A stretch of 64,000 nucleotides of DNA from the NCBI GenBank assembly GCA_944548615.1, contig OX155952.1:2876501-2940500 (forward strand), given 5' to 3'. The notes beneath the pieces are model-generated. The model worked only from the letters and a program-made list of their open reading frames with translations. It was not told the DNA's origin and ran no database searches. Origin of the DNA: Micropterix aruncella. Lineage: Eukaryota; Arthropoda; Insecta; Lepidoptera; Micropterigidae. The translations under genes were made by a program, and so were the position numbers. Numbering within the stretch: the stretch's first letter is position 1; each line of letters begins with the position of its first letter. Positions 45,131 through 56,547 of this stretch are shown in pieces.

Positions 45131-45191
45131 CTAAGGTAGGTTTAAAGTTATTTATGTGGTGTAGTTTACGGTATAAAGAAGTCAATTTTTA

Positions 45192-46865
45192 GATGGTGAC
45201 TCGGCAACCTATGCCAAAATTTTAGCACAGAATCCATACCCAAACACGACTGTGGTAAAAATTGAATGCCGGAACCACATACTCCGTAATTTGTGTAATA
45301 AATTACGAGCAGTCTCAAAAGAAATAAAATACCCCTTAAAATTCAGAAAATTATTAAGTGACAAAAAAGTCATGACTGTTAGAAAGGTGGTAATTTGCTC
45401 AATAAAAGAACAACGCATATTAATACAAGAAGGAAACATTACAAAAATGCAGGCAATACAGATTTTACACGCTGATGTACAAAATTCCCTGTTACATGCT
45501 TTTGGAGATCACAGAAGATGTAAAAATTATTACTGCCAGACAGAAAAGTCTTTGATGAGTGCCATGGAAGTTCAAAATTCAACGTTTTGGTTTAGATTGA
45601 AAGTAATAATAGGCACTGTAGCTTCCAAATCTCAAAGCTTAGTAGAAGATGCCGACACCAACACGGCTGAACGTTTTAATAGCATAATTGCCAAGATTGT
45701 TGGTGGGAAACGTGTAAATTTTTCCATGAGACGAGCTTACCAAGGACGGTGTGCTGCGGCTGTTGTTGCTTTTAATAACAAGCTGCCTAGGTACACTATT
45801 CAAAAAAAAATCTTGGGTAAAAGTCCAAAAGGTGTTTTAAAAAAGATGGAATTAAGACGATATAACAAAAGACTATGGAACCGAAACAATCCACATAAAA
45901 AGAACAGGCTACATAAAATTAACCAAACAAAAAATGACTATGGTGCTAATAGTGCTGCCCCGGATATGATACCAGAAGTATTGGAAAGAGCAAAGAAAGA
46001 TTTTCTTGAAAATTTAGCTGTGTTGACCAGCGATAAAGAACGAATTGAAAAGGAAACCAAGTTACAACGCGACTGCAGTGAATGGTTGGAGCTACGAAAA
46101 AATATGGTCACTGCGTCTAATTTCGGAAAAATAATAAAAAAGCGCCAAAATACGAGTAGTGCCAATCTAGTAAAAAATGTATTATACTCTGAAAATATTT
46201 CGCACGTAGCATCTATTGCTCACGGTGTAGAAAACGAAAAATTAGCCCTGCAACAGTTAGAGCAGCAAGAAAAAATTATAATTGAACCCTGTGGGCTATT
46301 CGTTGACAGAAAGTATGCATTTATTGGAGCAACACCGGACGGAATTATCGGAGAGGATACAATTGTTGAGGTTAAGTGTCCTGTAATGGCATTTAAAAAA
46401 GGCATAGAACAGGCGATTAAAGAAAACAAAATTCAAATATACAAATATGATAAAAAAAAGGATACATACAAATTAAATCGTAACAGCAACTGGTTTTACC
46501 AAGTCCAAGGCCAACTCCATGTCTCAAATAGACAAAAATGTCTTTTTGCAAAATGGGGTGGCCAAGGCCAAGACTTGAAAACAGAGTACATTGAAAGGGA
46601 GGACGATATCTGGACAGAAAAAATGGAAAAAAAAATAGTCGACTTTTATATGCAAAGTATTCTCCCAGAAATATTGGACTCCAGACATATGCGTGGAATG
46701 CCGATACGCAACTGTTTCAGTATACCAACAGCGGCACCGCTACCACTTCTATCACCAATGCGATCAACACCATCACCACCGCTAGCACCACTAAATAATT
46801 CGCCGCATACGCCGACACAATTTAAGAACATTCAGCCAAGAGTATTAGATTATTCCGAGTTTTAA
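45192..46865 (+). CDS. Mutator-like domain fragment fused to YqaJ-type PD-(D/E)xK nuclease
   Basis: An open frame of 558 codons runs from the candidate acceptor at 45192; the first ATG (45252) gives 537 residues, numbered below. Upstream of it the frame reads DGDSATYAKILAQNPYPNTT, which continues the same domain, so ATG 45252 is probably internal. Residues 1-180 (ECRNHILRNLCNKLRA, EDADTNTAERFNSIIAKIVG, GGKRVNFSMRRAYQGRC) resemble the C-terminal part of the Mutator-like transposase domain found before YqaJ domains in arthropods and cnidarians. Residues 275-475 are YqaJ/lambda-exonuclease-like: WLELRKNMVTASNFGKI, GVENEKLALQQL, GATPDGI with D363, VEVKCP with E373 and K375, and FYQVQGQLHV. These are the nuclease motifs. 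A proline-rich tail (493-525) follows. AATAAA lies 22 bases past the stop. N-terminal exons seem lost. Substrate and host role are unknown. Confidence 0.85.
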   Translation, partial: DGDSATYAKILAQNPYPNTTVVKIECRNHILRNLCNKLRAVSKEIKYPLKFRKLLSDKKVMTVRKVVICSIKEQRILIQEGNITKMQAIQILHADVQNSLLHAFGDHRRCKNYYCQTEKSLMSAMEVQNSTFWFRLKVIIGTVASKSQSLVEDADTNTAERFNSIIAKIVGGKRVNFSMRRAYQGRCAAAVVAFNNKLPRYTIQKKILGKSPKGVLKKMELRRYNKRLWNRNNPHKKNRLHKINQTKNDYGANSAAPDMIPEVLERAKKDFLENLAVLTSDKERIEKETKLQRDCSEWLELRKNMVTASNFGKIIKKRQNTSSANLVKNVLYSENISHVASIAHGVENEKLALQQLEQQEKIIIEPCGLFVDRKYAFIGATPDGIIGEDTIVEVKCPVMAFKKGIEQAIKENKIQIYKYDKKKDTYKLNRNSNWFYQVQGQLHVSNRQKCLFAKWGGQGQDLKTEYIEREDDIWTEKMEKKIVDFYMQSILPEILDSRHMRGMPIRNCFSIPTAAPLPLLSPMRSTPSPPLAPLNNSPHTPTQFKNIQPRVLDYSEF

Positions 46866-46886
46866 AAAAATCTCCACAAAATAAGC

Positions 46887-46892
46887 AATAAA
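46887..46892 (+). terminator. poly(A) signal of the YqaJ-domain gene
   Basis: AATAAA lies 22 bases after the stop codon at 46863-46865. It is the nearest canonical signal; another candidate, ATTAAA, lies at about 47448. Confidence 0.6.
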
Positions 46893-46899
46893 AAAATAT

Positions 46900-47085
46900 C
46901 AATAGTGCATGATAATATGTGTATAGTGTATGATAGTGCTATGTGAATACTGTTACGTGTATTGCTATGGTGAATAGTGCTATGTGCTATGTGAATAGTG
47001 TATGGTGCTATGTGAATAGTGATATGTGAATAGTGCATGATAGTGCTATGTGAATGTGTGAATAGTGCTACGATAGTTGTATGTG
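46900..47085. repeat. ATAGTGCTATGTGA minisatellite
   Basis: Imperfect repeats of ATAGTGCTATGTGAATAGTG and shorter variants (ATAGTGYATGATAGTGCTA) run through this interval downstream of the YqaJ gene. The AATAGTGCAT at its start also occurs 5' of the gene at 44892. Confidence 0.8.
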
Positions 47086-49299
47086 AATTTTAGGCGAAAA
47101 AGTGCTACGATAGGCAATAGTTTTTGGGAAACTAAGATGAAGCAACGGCTTGTGGATTTCTATCAAACATGCCTTTTACCCGGAATAGTCGGTTAAAGAA
47201 AATCCCGTTTCATGCCCCAGAGAGATACCACATTATAAATTCTTACGAATATCTTAACCGGCGCCGCAATATGTTTTTTCGATGTTTTCTGTTTTTAACA
47301 TTCTTTTTTCACATTTTTTCCATATACCTGCCGACATACCACTCGGGCGGGGTGCATGGCCAAGCTGATTTCTGGACGGTGTTTTTCATCTGAGTCATTA
47401 TATTTTTTTTATGTATATGCTTATGATACTTATGTAAATTAGGATATTATTAAAGATAATATTATAATTACGGTATCTCCGGTCGTTTTTTGGAGGTTTC
47501 CTATCCGGACTTAAACGCTCTCATTGATCAGTGATTTCGTGTGACTTCATATTGCTTAAAATTCTTAGTTTACGGATTTTATATATTGTTGTTTTTAAAT
47601 ATGCACCACAAATTAAGTGTAAGCGTTTAAGGCAATGGATACCGTTATTTCCTCCTCAATGAGTCATATTAACGTATACAATAAAGAAAAACTGACTCTT
47701 TTGCTGTTATTTTACTGATCCTTCTACTGTCTTGTACATTGTGTTAACAGTCTTTTTCAAGTCTTTTTTGATGCCCGGGCTAGAAGATAATCTTTTGGCA
47801 CTAATAGTCACCTTATGTGATATTTTTAACTCATAAAATATCCATACGAGGAAGGTGCCCCTTAAAAAGCGCTGTAATTCAAGTGCGATACTAATGGAGT
47901 GACTGTCCATTCGATGATCGTTAAACAAACAAAAAAGAGGCATGGTCTACATAATTATACCTGCTCTAGGAAATGGGTGTTACAAAACCCATATATCTAC
48001 TAATAATGTGTTAAATGCCACGGTGGCAGTATTTTTTTTATATCCGTAAAAAGAAAAATCACTTCAATTAGAAGTAGATTTAGCAATATGGTGTTGTCGT
48101 GGTATTTTGGTATAAGATTTTGTGTACTGAATATTGTTCAATATGAGAAATTGAGTTGAAAGTTACATATTACTTTTTTTCGTTGAGGCCAAGGTTACCG
48201 TCAAAAAGCGGGTTTTATTTTCAACTTTCAGATCTTTTCAGAATGTGTAATAATTTTAACAATAATATTTTTTATATTGCATTTTTTTAATAATTTATCA
48301 TAATTCCATATTATCCTAACTGAGAAATCAACAAAAAAATATTTTCAATAGATAAATTTTCTATAAGCAGAATGAATGATGAGGTAGGATAGCTGTTATT
48401 TGAAAATTTCATCTAAAATCATTTCTATTTCTGTGCAGAACAACAGATAAGATAGTACTGATATCAGTTATAATAAAGCAGAATTATCCTAACTACACAA
48501 AATGCTATTTAAAATAAACATTTTGCATATTAAATTTCATAAAAATAAAGCTTTTAATAAACTATTCAAACTATAAACAAATCAACTCTTAAGAATTATT
48601 CATATTAAAGATAAAAAGAAAATAGAAGAATAGAGAAGGAGAATAAAGTTTAAAAGTGCTCTCCTGACAAATTTGAATAAATCGAGTTAGGCTAGTTCTG
48701 CAATTATGGGACGAATATATGTATGTGCATAAGGTCCTATCTATGCGTTTTATAAATGATGATGTTTCCCGAGCTCCCAGGCGCCTGTCTGCGGCCGCGC
48801 AGCGATTGTCCGTTGGGCGCAGTAGCATTCCAAACGGACAAAAATTGTACTATTTTGTGATGTTTCTGATTATTTATTGCGGTCAGGCCGCGTCTTAAAA
48901 CAAACGCTCTTTTTAAAGAACAAATGCAGAGAGGTTGTGATGGCAGTAATACAGGTATAGAGAGGTTATGAAGGTTGTCAAATCAGGCCAAGTGGTTAAA
49001 ATGTCCACAAATATTTCCAATCCAATAGCAAAACAAATCAAATTCAAGAATAAATGGCGGAAGGTCGATAAAAACACAAAAGACAAGAAAAACGCAAAAA
49101 AGCGACAAACGAGAACCAAGTGTTCTGTTTGACATTACCAAGCAATGCTCAAGCATCGGTAATGCGATACTTGGTTTGAGCCGATGCCTAGGCATTGTCA
49201 AATTTACTATAGAATGAAAAAAAGTACTCGAGCATTGCTCAAGCACGAGTCAATGTTAAGCATCGACTATAGATTCGGGTGCCAGTTTTCTAACTGAGT
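47086..49299. other. no gene recognised
   Basis: Open frames at 47169-47393, 47707-47943 (minus) and 48589-48828 (minus) have no domain I recognise. A short pair of inverted/direct AGCAATGCTCAAGCA-type motifs lies at 49140-49245. Otherwise AT-rich. Confidence 0.4.
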
Positions 49300-49410
49300 C
49301 AGTCCTCCACCAATATTATCTTTTAGTATCTGCCAACCCCCTCCCCTAGTGTATTCTTACTGCTCTGTACATGCATTATTGATAAAATAAATTATTATTA
49401 ATATTATTAT
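49300..49410 (+). mobile_element. possible retroposon 3' end with (ATT)n tail
   Basis: AAAATAAATTATTATTAATA at about 49384 gives an AATAAA-containing (ATT)n tail preceded by TCTGTACATGCATTATTG, an arrangement resembling LINE 3' ends such as that at 20865-21002. No coding remnant was found. Confidence 0.35.
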
Positions 49411-51812
49411 CACATGACGAGGCATCACCAAGGCTATTTGCATAAAAGCAAGATATCGATTAGCAGAGGAACATGCATGGTCGCTGCAATATAGCTTAAG
49501 CCTAAGCAGTTAAAAAACATATCGCAAGCAATATTCGTAAGGTTAATTAAATTCATTTCGGGCATGCGATTAATAATTATAGCAATACGGCCACCCCAGG
49601 CTTTACAAAAGTGCGGAGTAAACTTTAAATTCTGCACGCGACGAATTCCAAACGCAGCAGGAAATAAAACCAAATTGGCCTACTGCTGAATACGAATTGA
49701 TTCTTGACTAAAGTGGCCTGAATGGATCCGTGATATTTTTAGTTTATAATAAAGTGAACGGTAAATTGCATAATTAATATGATATAATGAATGTATCACT
49801 AAACTATTTCAATTTACGTACATACTACACACACACATAATATAATCGTATGTATATAATGTACATGGCTTCTTCTAACTGAAATAATGGCGACAACAGG
49901 ATAATAGGCGTCAGCGAGACGAGATGAATCCAGTGATATGAAATTATTACATATTAATCGATACATTAATTAAATTTAAAATCATCCTTAACCGGTCGAA
50001 AGCCAGCCTTCGCGCGCAAAAAACTGCGCCGCAACTTTTTGGTCGATTTTGTAAATAAATACGAACAATACCGTTTTTTCACGAATTCCCTCATATTACC
50101 TAGTAATTAATCTTGTTAGTCATGTATATTATATATTTATATAATATATATGGAGGCCGGTTGAAACGGTTACGCGCGGATCTGACAAACGAGGCAAAAC
50201 GCCCATAGGCATTGTTGGAGTCCGACGGGTAAAGGCGACATGAGACCTCATAAAAATATCCGAAATGGGCGGACACGCGAAGAAAGAGGCAGAGTCAATT
50301 TTGTAGGGTTCGACCAATAAAAATCCAGCGTTGACGAAGCGTCAGGGGATTCCACGTCCGCTCGCGCCGGCGACCGGGCGCATACTAAACTTTGTATCGC
50401 AGCGCTAGTACAGAATAACTATCTTTGCCCAGTGGTGGTAAAAGGGTGTGGCAAATCATACTTAGCGTAACTCTCAGAGCGCTCTCACGTTTTAATTAAT
50501 TGTAATTAATTTAGGGCCTAAATAAAAAATGTGGCTAAGCGCGACGCTAGAGAATTAACCAGTCAATTTAATGAAATTAAAATAAAACACACTCCCCGCT
50601 TACATTGTAGGAGTAATCGCGCCTGAAAGTTTTCGAGTTCCTATTCAGTTTAAAGCCTTATTGTCCAAAGCAATGAGCAATTTTTTTGAGTCCGAATTGT
50701 AAACTGGTTCCTTATCGAGAGATTCGCTTAGAAACTTTTTTAAAATTATTGCTTATATTTTTAAAAAAAATTATAAAACTAAAATTCTTTAGATATGGTC
50801 GTTCCCAGGTACCATGTCACATTAAAGTTATGTTTACCGCGTCCTGTGCTAAGCGCGTGCAAGGCGGAGCGGAACTATAATATATGCAGATATCCTAAAC
50901 TAAGCGAAACTTTTTAAAAAAAAAAAAGTAAATAATGAAAAATACCTGATTCATAATCATCGTTTATATGCATCGATATTACAGCTACATTATGCCTCTA
51001 CCTGCAGAACAGCGAAGGAAAAGTGACAGCACTTCAGTCTACCGTGGACAACAAAACCCGGACGGACGTCGCTGAGTGACATTCAGCTATGCTTATAGTT
51101 ACTTTATACTGTTAAACAACCTTTACAGTCGTCGGTTCCAGGCAAAAGCAGAATTGTTCAAGACACAAAAATATGTTTTCTAGCGGTTAAACTTGTTGTA
51201 TTCAATAGAACTGTAGCTATAGTTGATCACTAAATCTGGACATGTCGGAAAAATTGAAACTTACGAAATAATCAATGAACATATTTTTTTACAAGAATAA
51301 AACGACTTTCGTTCAAAATTTCATCTAATTTCGATCAAAATGTCATTCAATTTCCGCAATATTTAACTGAATTTCATAATTTGGAAGATGGTTACGTTAT
51401 AGTGCAACTTGTTACGCGCTATTGCGTGCAATTCGAAGCGTAACTATTAACGAATTTATATCAAATAGTTAATAATAAAATTTGTTTAAAATTGCGTTTC
51501 GAGAGCGCATCAACACTTCACGGATGACGGAAAACTATTTGATATATATAACGTCAATATAAAGTTATTACCACAATATACAAAAATAACTTTCAATGCG
51601 AAGAATTCTCATTTATATCCCGGGTTCAATAAACGAAGCAGTCTTATCGCAACGGTTGTAACGCTCATTACGATTTATTAATAAGTTTTATAATCGAAAA
51701 ACGTTACATCCGGTCATCAGATCACATCGAACGTGTCGCTGAATGGTCGCGCAACCACGGTCTCTCATAACCATATTAGTATGACAAAGCGTGATGAACG
51801 ACGGAAGTTCTT
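49411..51812. other. no gene recognised
   Basis: No conserved domain or transposon terminus was identified. A GC-richer patch at 50150-50420 holds a 62-codon minus-strand open frame without motif. The right end of this interval would contain the 3' UTR of the small peptide candidate. Confidence 0.35.
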
Positions 51813-51941
51813 TTATACCATAGGATCCTCATAATCTGGCGATTGTATGTGCTCACCGGGACAGTCAGGCGCACTCTTCACATAAATAATAGTTTCAAAT
51901 AACCAAAAGGCGAAAATCAGTGCTGCCGTCTTTACCGACAT
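51813..51941 (-). CDS. candidate small secreted peptide (42 residues)
   Basis: ATG at 51941 with A at -3 opens a 42-codon frame. Residues 1-24 form a textbook signal peptide: a short basic start (MSVK), a hydrophobic core (AALIFAFWLFETIIYV) and a KSA cleavage site. The remaining 18 residues are acidic with one cysteine (PDCPGEHIQ...DYEDPMV). The stop overlaps a GTATAA that could act as a weak splice donor, so this may be the first exon of a longer secreted protein. Evidence for transcription is circumstantial: a 9-bp hairpin in the presumed 5' UTR, CATAAAAAG about 130 bp upstream, and AATAAA (coding strand) at 51674-51679 after the stop. I do not recognise the family. Confidence 0.4.
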   Translation of the reverse strand: MSVKTAALIFAFWLFETIIYVKSAPDCPGEHIQSPDYEDPMV

Positions 51942-51975
51942 CGTGATCTTCTCGCAGCCACTGCCACTTATCGGA

Positions 51976-52000
51976 AATGCTCCCAAAATCGGGGAGCATT
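51976..52000 (-). promoter_or_regulatory. stem-loop in the presumed 5' UTR of the small peptide
   Basis: AATGCTCCC and GGGAGCATT pair perfectly across a seven-base loop, 34 bases upstream of the ATG at 51941. It could influence translation, or be incidental. Confidence 0.4.
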
Positions 52001-52249
52001 CGACAGTAATTTTACAACAATAGTTTGGGTTTTCGCATCAATATGCACAACAATATGGTATTTACAACACTTTTTATGGGATACCTAATGGTAACAACAT
52101 CGTATAGAATTGTATTATATCATTGATATTTGATTGTTTTTTGTAAAATATTTTGAAAGGATTCTCGTTTATATGATGATGTTTCGATGTAGAAATAAAA
52201 ACAATAAAAACTACCCACATAGCATCGAAAGACTTCCGGATTATATTAA

Positions 52250-52554
52250 CCCTTGGAGTAAATGGGTATTTTCATGGATGCATCTGTCTCTTTTGCAGGA
52301 TTTTCGGCGACATCGACCTTAAAGTACTATAACTACGAAACTACTACACCAATCATAAAAGAACAACTGCACAATGATTGCATTGAAATTTCGAATATAG
52401 AATATTGAAATATCATTTTGTAAAACAATTAGATAATTATGAATAAATATGAGAACGTCAAAGAAGTGAAAAAAACGCGGAACCAGATCTGGTCGTATCA
52501 TACTCAACGGATAATTGTTTCAGAACCAGATTTGGTCGTATCATACTCAAGGGG
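52250..52554. mobile_element. piggyBac-like MITE, 305 bp
   Basis: TTAA flanks both ends (52246-52249 and 52555-52558). CCCTTGGAGTA at the left is mirrored by TACTCAAGGGG at the right. A subterminal direct repeat, AACCAGATYTGGTCGTATCA, occurs twice at the right end (about 52479 and 52524). TTAACCC ends with TTAA duplication are typical of piggyBac derivatives. No coding capacity. Confidence 0.75.
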
Positions 52555-52558
52555 TTAA

Positions 52559-54075
52559 GAAGGAGTACGTTTAATTACACAACTGCCCAACAAAAAAGGA
52601 GTGTAATGTGTTCAGTGTTCTTGTGTGTGTATATGAAAATATGTTTTCCGTTTCTTTATTCCACCATAACTTCTACATGCTTGAACCGATTTAGAAGTGT
52701 GTAGTATTGTTAAAATCGTTGTCATCCCGAGTATTATAGGCTACATTAACTGTCCAAATGTTAAGTAAGTAGTTGTTTAATAGTCCAAATGGTAATAAAT
52801 TAATATAAAAAATATATCGCGTTTAGTGTCAAACGAAAGGTTTGATTGAGTATATTCCGGAAATATATATGTATCTGTATAGATAAATAAATAAACCACA
52901 AACGTTTCATAAAAAACCGTAATAAAAATAATTATAAATACAATAGTTCCCATCCTGTAATGGCAGTAGTGTTTTTTATTGTTTTCAATATTTATATGTA
53001 TGTATTGATGAGCAAAACTTTCGACTATGATGGAAGTCCATTTGCCACCGGCAAACGATCACCCTTCACCCATCAATCTCAAAATCTAATCTCATCCTTT
53101 TGCAAGGAAAAATATATTCAATGACTCATGTAACAGATGGTCAGGCGGTTAGTGGTACAATATTTTATTATGCAGCGGCAAAAATAAAAACTGTGAATAT
53201 ATTCCCAATAAAATAGTTTTTTTATCATTGCGTAAATGCGAAAAGAGCCCTTGCGACGAATTTAAGAGGTTAACTGATACGGCCTTTGACGTCGGAATGC
53301 GACTAAATTCTATGGCGTTATTATCGTAAATCGGTTTTTCTAGCGTGTACAATAAATGCCGAAATAATATTAGGCGCATTGCACGCTTCCCCATTATCAT
53401 ACGCCACTTTGCAGCAAGACGACCTTGTGTAAAATTAACGGTATACTGGCATACTTTCAGACTGCAGACATGTGCGAAAATAAGTACATAGTATTGTCAG
53501 AAAAATGTCTGCATGCTTGACCTATTTTAATCGAAATAGAAAGAAGATAGACGGGTGACACCCCTCAACGAGCACCCCGTATCTCCGGAAGATACATCAC
53601 TTCGCTGATGGATTTGTATTGAAAATTGTCATTCAAGACATAAAAAGTATTCTACATTATTTTTTTTCTTCTTATAAATGAAGTTAGATCTAGTGAATGG
53701 AGGAATTCCCACGGAGGAAAAAACCTCAAAATTTATCTCCGACAGAGAAAATAAACCACAAAACTTATTTTCCGGTAATCCATGTCATAGTGTCTGGTGT
53801 CAGCTTTATTTAACCACATTTAATCTTGGAAATGTTTGCGGATATTTACCTTAAATTTTCCTCACGAAAACCCCGAAATTACGTATAATTCAAAAAGCTT
53901 TACCGGAAATAGATTCTTGGCGAAATACTTCAAAACTATAGCGTCATAATAGTCATTCGGTAAAAGCTGGTGGAAGCAACATTTAGCTTAGTTTTTAAAA
54001 AAAAATGAAACTGGATCAAAAAATTAAAATTTCAATACTTTGGATCAAAAATAACTTTGGATTCAAAATATGTCA
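52559..54075. other. no feature recognised
   Basis: AT-rich; the open frame at 53149-53400 (minus) has no motif. No pairable ends seen. Confidence 0.4.
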
Positions 54076-54077
54076 TA

Positions 54078-54285
54078 CAGGATGAGTTTATTATTAGTGA
54101 CATCATTGTAGTGGGTGAATCAGAATGAGCAAGTAAGCAACTTTTGATGCAATATTTGCGATATTTTACCTACCGCTCTTTTAACACTATTTTTCAAAAA
54201 ACTTTTTTTCAATTCAAAATAAGTTGCTTACTTGTTCGTATTGATTTACCCACTGCAAGGTGTCTGTAATAAAAAACTCACTCTG
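54078..54285. mobile_element. MITE family C, complete copy (208 bp)
   Basis: CAGGATGAGTTTATTATTAG on the left is mirrored by TAATAAAAAACTCACTCTG on the right, and GTGGGTGAATCAGAATGAGC by GTTCGTATTGATTTACCCAC. TA flanks both ends. Solo right halves of the family lie at 13890-13966 and 16575-16733. Non-coding; likely mobilised by a Tc1/mariner-type transposase. Confidence 0.8.
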
Positions 54286-54287
54286 TA

Positions 54288-55134
54288 TACAATAAACCCT
54301 ATATCTTCGGTTTATTATTTAAAAAGATCATATGTCAATATCATAGTTGTAAATCTCATTTTTGTAAACCGTGTCGAGTGTGTCAACCTACCCCGTTTCT
54401 GTAATTTTTTGACGCTTTGGGGTAGGTAGACGCAATAACATTCACGTTTTAAGAACTTGTCGATTTACCTACAAAAAAAACCTGGAAAAATAAACAATAA
54501 AGAAATTAATAACACAAAAAAATATATTTTCATAATTATAAACTTTGTAATAATAGGATAATTCTGAGGGATATTTTGGTTATTGTTCTGTTAAAATTGC
54601 AGAGCAGTGAAATTGACAACGATATTTCCATTTTAACTATGCATGCAGTTACGTTTAGTATATATAAATAGTCGCCTGTGCCAACTAGCCTTAACAAGAA
54701 TACGCAAAATCTGTTCCAAATGTGCATTTTTATTTCTAGCGGCATAGCAAAATTCAAATGACGAGCCTAAGACCAGCCGCGTCCGCGAACTTGGACTGAT
54801 GGACATTATAATTATGTTTGAAAATCCATCAGTTCAGTCCATCAGTAAACCTGACCAAGGTCGCAGACTGAACTGATGCTAGATTGAACGTGTAATCGTC
54901 GTCTCTAGTCTAGATTAAATCCTAGTGGCATAGACTACCACACAATATAAATGGCTTTAATTTCGGTATGTTCGTTTAGCATTTATTTCAACGTCGTAAA
55001 AACAATCCATACCCTGATATCAGCCGATAGAGCATCGTCGAATGGTGCGACATGGACCAAGTACATTGTTATCAGTATGCTGTATGCTAACTTGTGAGAT
55101 ATTTGAGTTGCGCCAACATACCCGTGCGCCGACC
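54288..55134. other. no gene recognised
   Basis: AT-rich. GATGGACATTATAATTATGT and neighbouring TCCATCAGTTCAGTCCATCA at 54790-54870 show small local repeats of GGACTGATGGA-like motifs. No domain found. Confidence 0.4.
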
Positions 55135-55151
55135 AGCCCCGGTCTCCCCTA
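55135..55151 (-). repeat. solo pogo terminal inverted repeat remnant
   Basis: AGCCCCGGTCTCCCCTA is identical over 17 bases to the outermost end of the complete pogo element at 36345-38807. The rest of the element is missing. Confidence 0.6.
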
Positions 55152-55216
55152 AATGACATGAAATAATCATTGAACAAAAATCAACTAAATTTTTAGGTAT
55201 CTTGACAACAAATTAA

Positions 55217-56547
55217 AGCCAAGAGATAGCGACAAAATAAGTGCAATTTTGGAAAAGCTGTACTTTTAGATCAGACAGTATTTTGGGCATAGAATGCCGG
55301 GGTACAGTCAGCATACCAGATTCCGGGACACCTGACGCTGGCGTACCTACTAGAAAAAGGTGTAATTTTTATTATTACCCCCAAAGTGTTTTGGAAAAGC
55401 TAAAAATTCGCCAGTAGACAGTGGATGCAATTAAAAGGCCGTACACGAAATTTTGCGCATTTCGTGAATTTACGTAATTTTGCAGACGTGAATTTAAGGT
55501 TAAAATACTGTATTTCTATAAGTTTTATTGCATAACATAAAAGATCATTTATAATATTGTCTAATGAGTGAGCTACTTTTTTGAAAATTATTAGAGAATT
55601 TTGATTAATGGACCTTAAACCGGCGACTGTTTGTGAATTTTTGCTGTAAGAGGTTTAGAATATAACATATTTACGAATCGTTTTGACATCTAAACGGTAT
55701 GAAAAAATTACAATGTATTGTTGTGAAAGTACGCTATATAATAAGTGAATCACTTTTTACTACTTTCATATAAAATTGTTGATAAAAAAAATATTTAACT
55801 TTGTCAATTTTTTTAGAAAATGGGCGAAGAATTGCTTTTGATTTTGGCCTTTTAGAACTCTCGTTCATAAAATAAAAACAACAGAAATAAACTTTAGTTC
55901 AATATCAATCCATTTCCTCAAAAAAAATGTAAAACATTAATTAAAATTGGCAATAGTCTTTTAAAACAATCTCGTTATGATACTCGCCTATGATACGATT
56001 CACGCCTCAAATCAGCTAGTCCCCGCCGAGCGCTTCCAAAGGGTGGACGTATCTCTTTGGCTCCGAAAATCCTACCTACCTATAGTTATATATTATACCA
56101 TTGATTATAGAGGTATCACGGCCCACATCGATTTCGTACACGGCCTCTTAAGAACTCGAAACATACGGTCAGACTGTTTCATAATCTCCATACCGTTAGA
56201 TTGCGCTATTGCGACTATTTGCGACCATTATATTGCGCGGCGGTAGACCAATGCGTCAGACCGATGCGTGACATGTATGGAGATGCTTATGCCACGCGTT
56301 CGATTATGAAGCAGTCTGACCATATATTTCGAGTTCTTTATTGCATCTACTGTCTAATGATGAATTTTCAACTTTTGCAAAACACTTTGGGGGTACTAAT
56401 TAAAATTACACCTTTCCTAGTACGCCAGAGCCAGGTGTCCCGGAATCTGGCCTGCTGACTTTACCCAGGCATTCAATGACCAAACTACTGTCTGATCTGA
56501 ATTTCAGCTTTTCCAAAACTCTTACACTTTTTCGTAGCTGGCTCCCC
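55217..56547. mobile_element. foldback family G, copy 1 (interrupted)
   Basis: The left end AGATAGCGACAAAATAAGTG and the right end CACTTTTTCGTAGCTGGCTC are inverted partners. Arms also share AGATCAGACAGTATTTTGG, CCGGGACACCTGACGCTGG and CAGTAGACAGTGGATGCAA with copy 2. The left arm is broken at the sequence GATGCAATTAA by a TTAA transposon (55435-56147) and resumes at AAGAACTCGAAACATA. Without the insertion it would be a foldback of about 600 bp like copy 2. Confidence 0.8.
55435..56147. mobile_element. TTAA-inserting transposon nested in foldback G
   Basis: AAGGCCGTACACGAAATTTT at the left and GATTTCGTACACGGCCTC at the right are terminal inverted repeats, and TTAA lies outside each end (55431-55434 and 56148-56151). 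The empty site is visible in foldback copy 2, which reads GCAATAAAGAACTCG at this position. TTAA duplication suggests piggyBac-type or another TTAA-specific superfamily. An open frame starting at 55977 shows no domain I recognise. At 713 bp it is non-autonomous. Confidence 0.85.
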
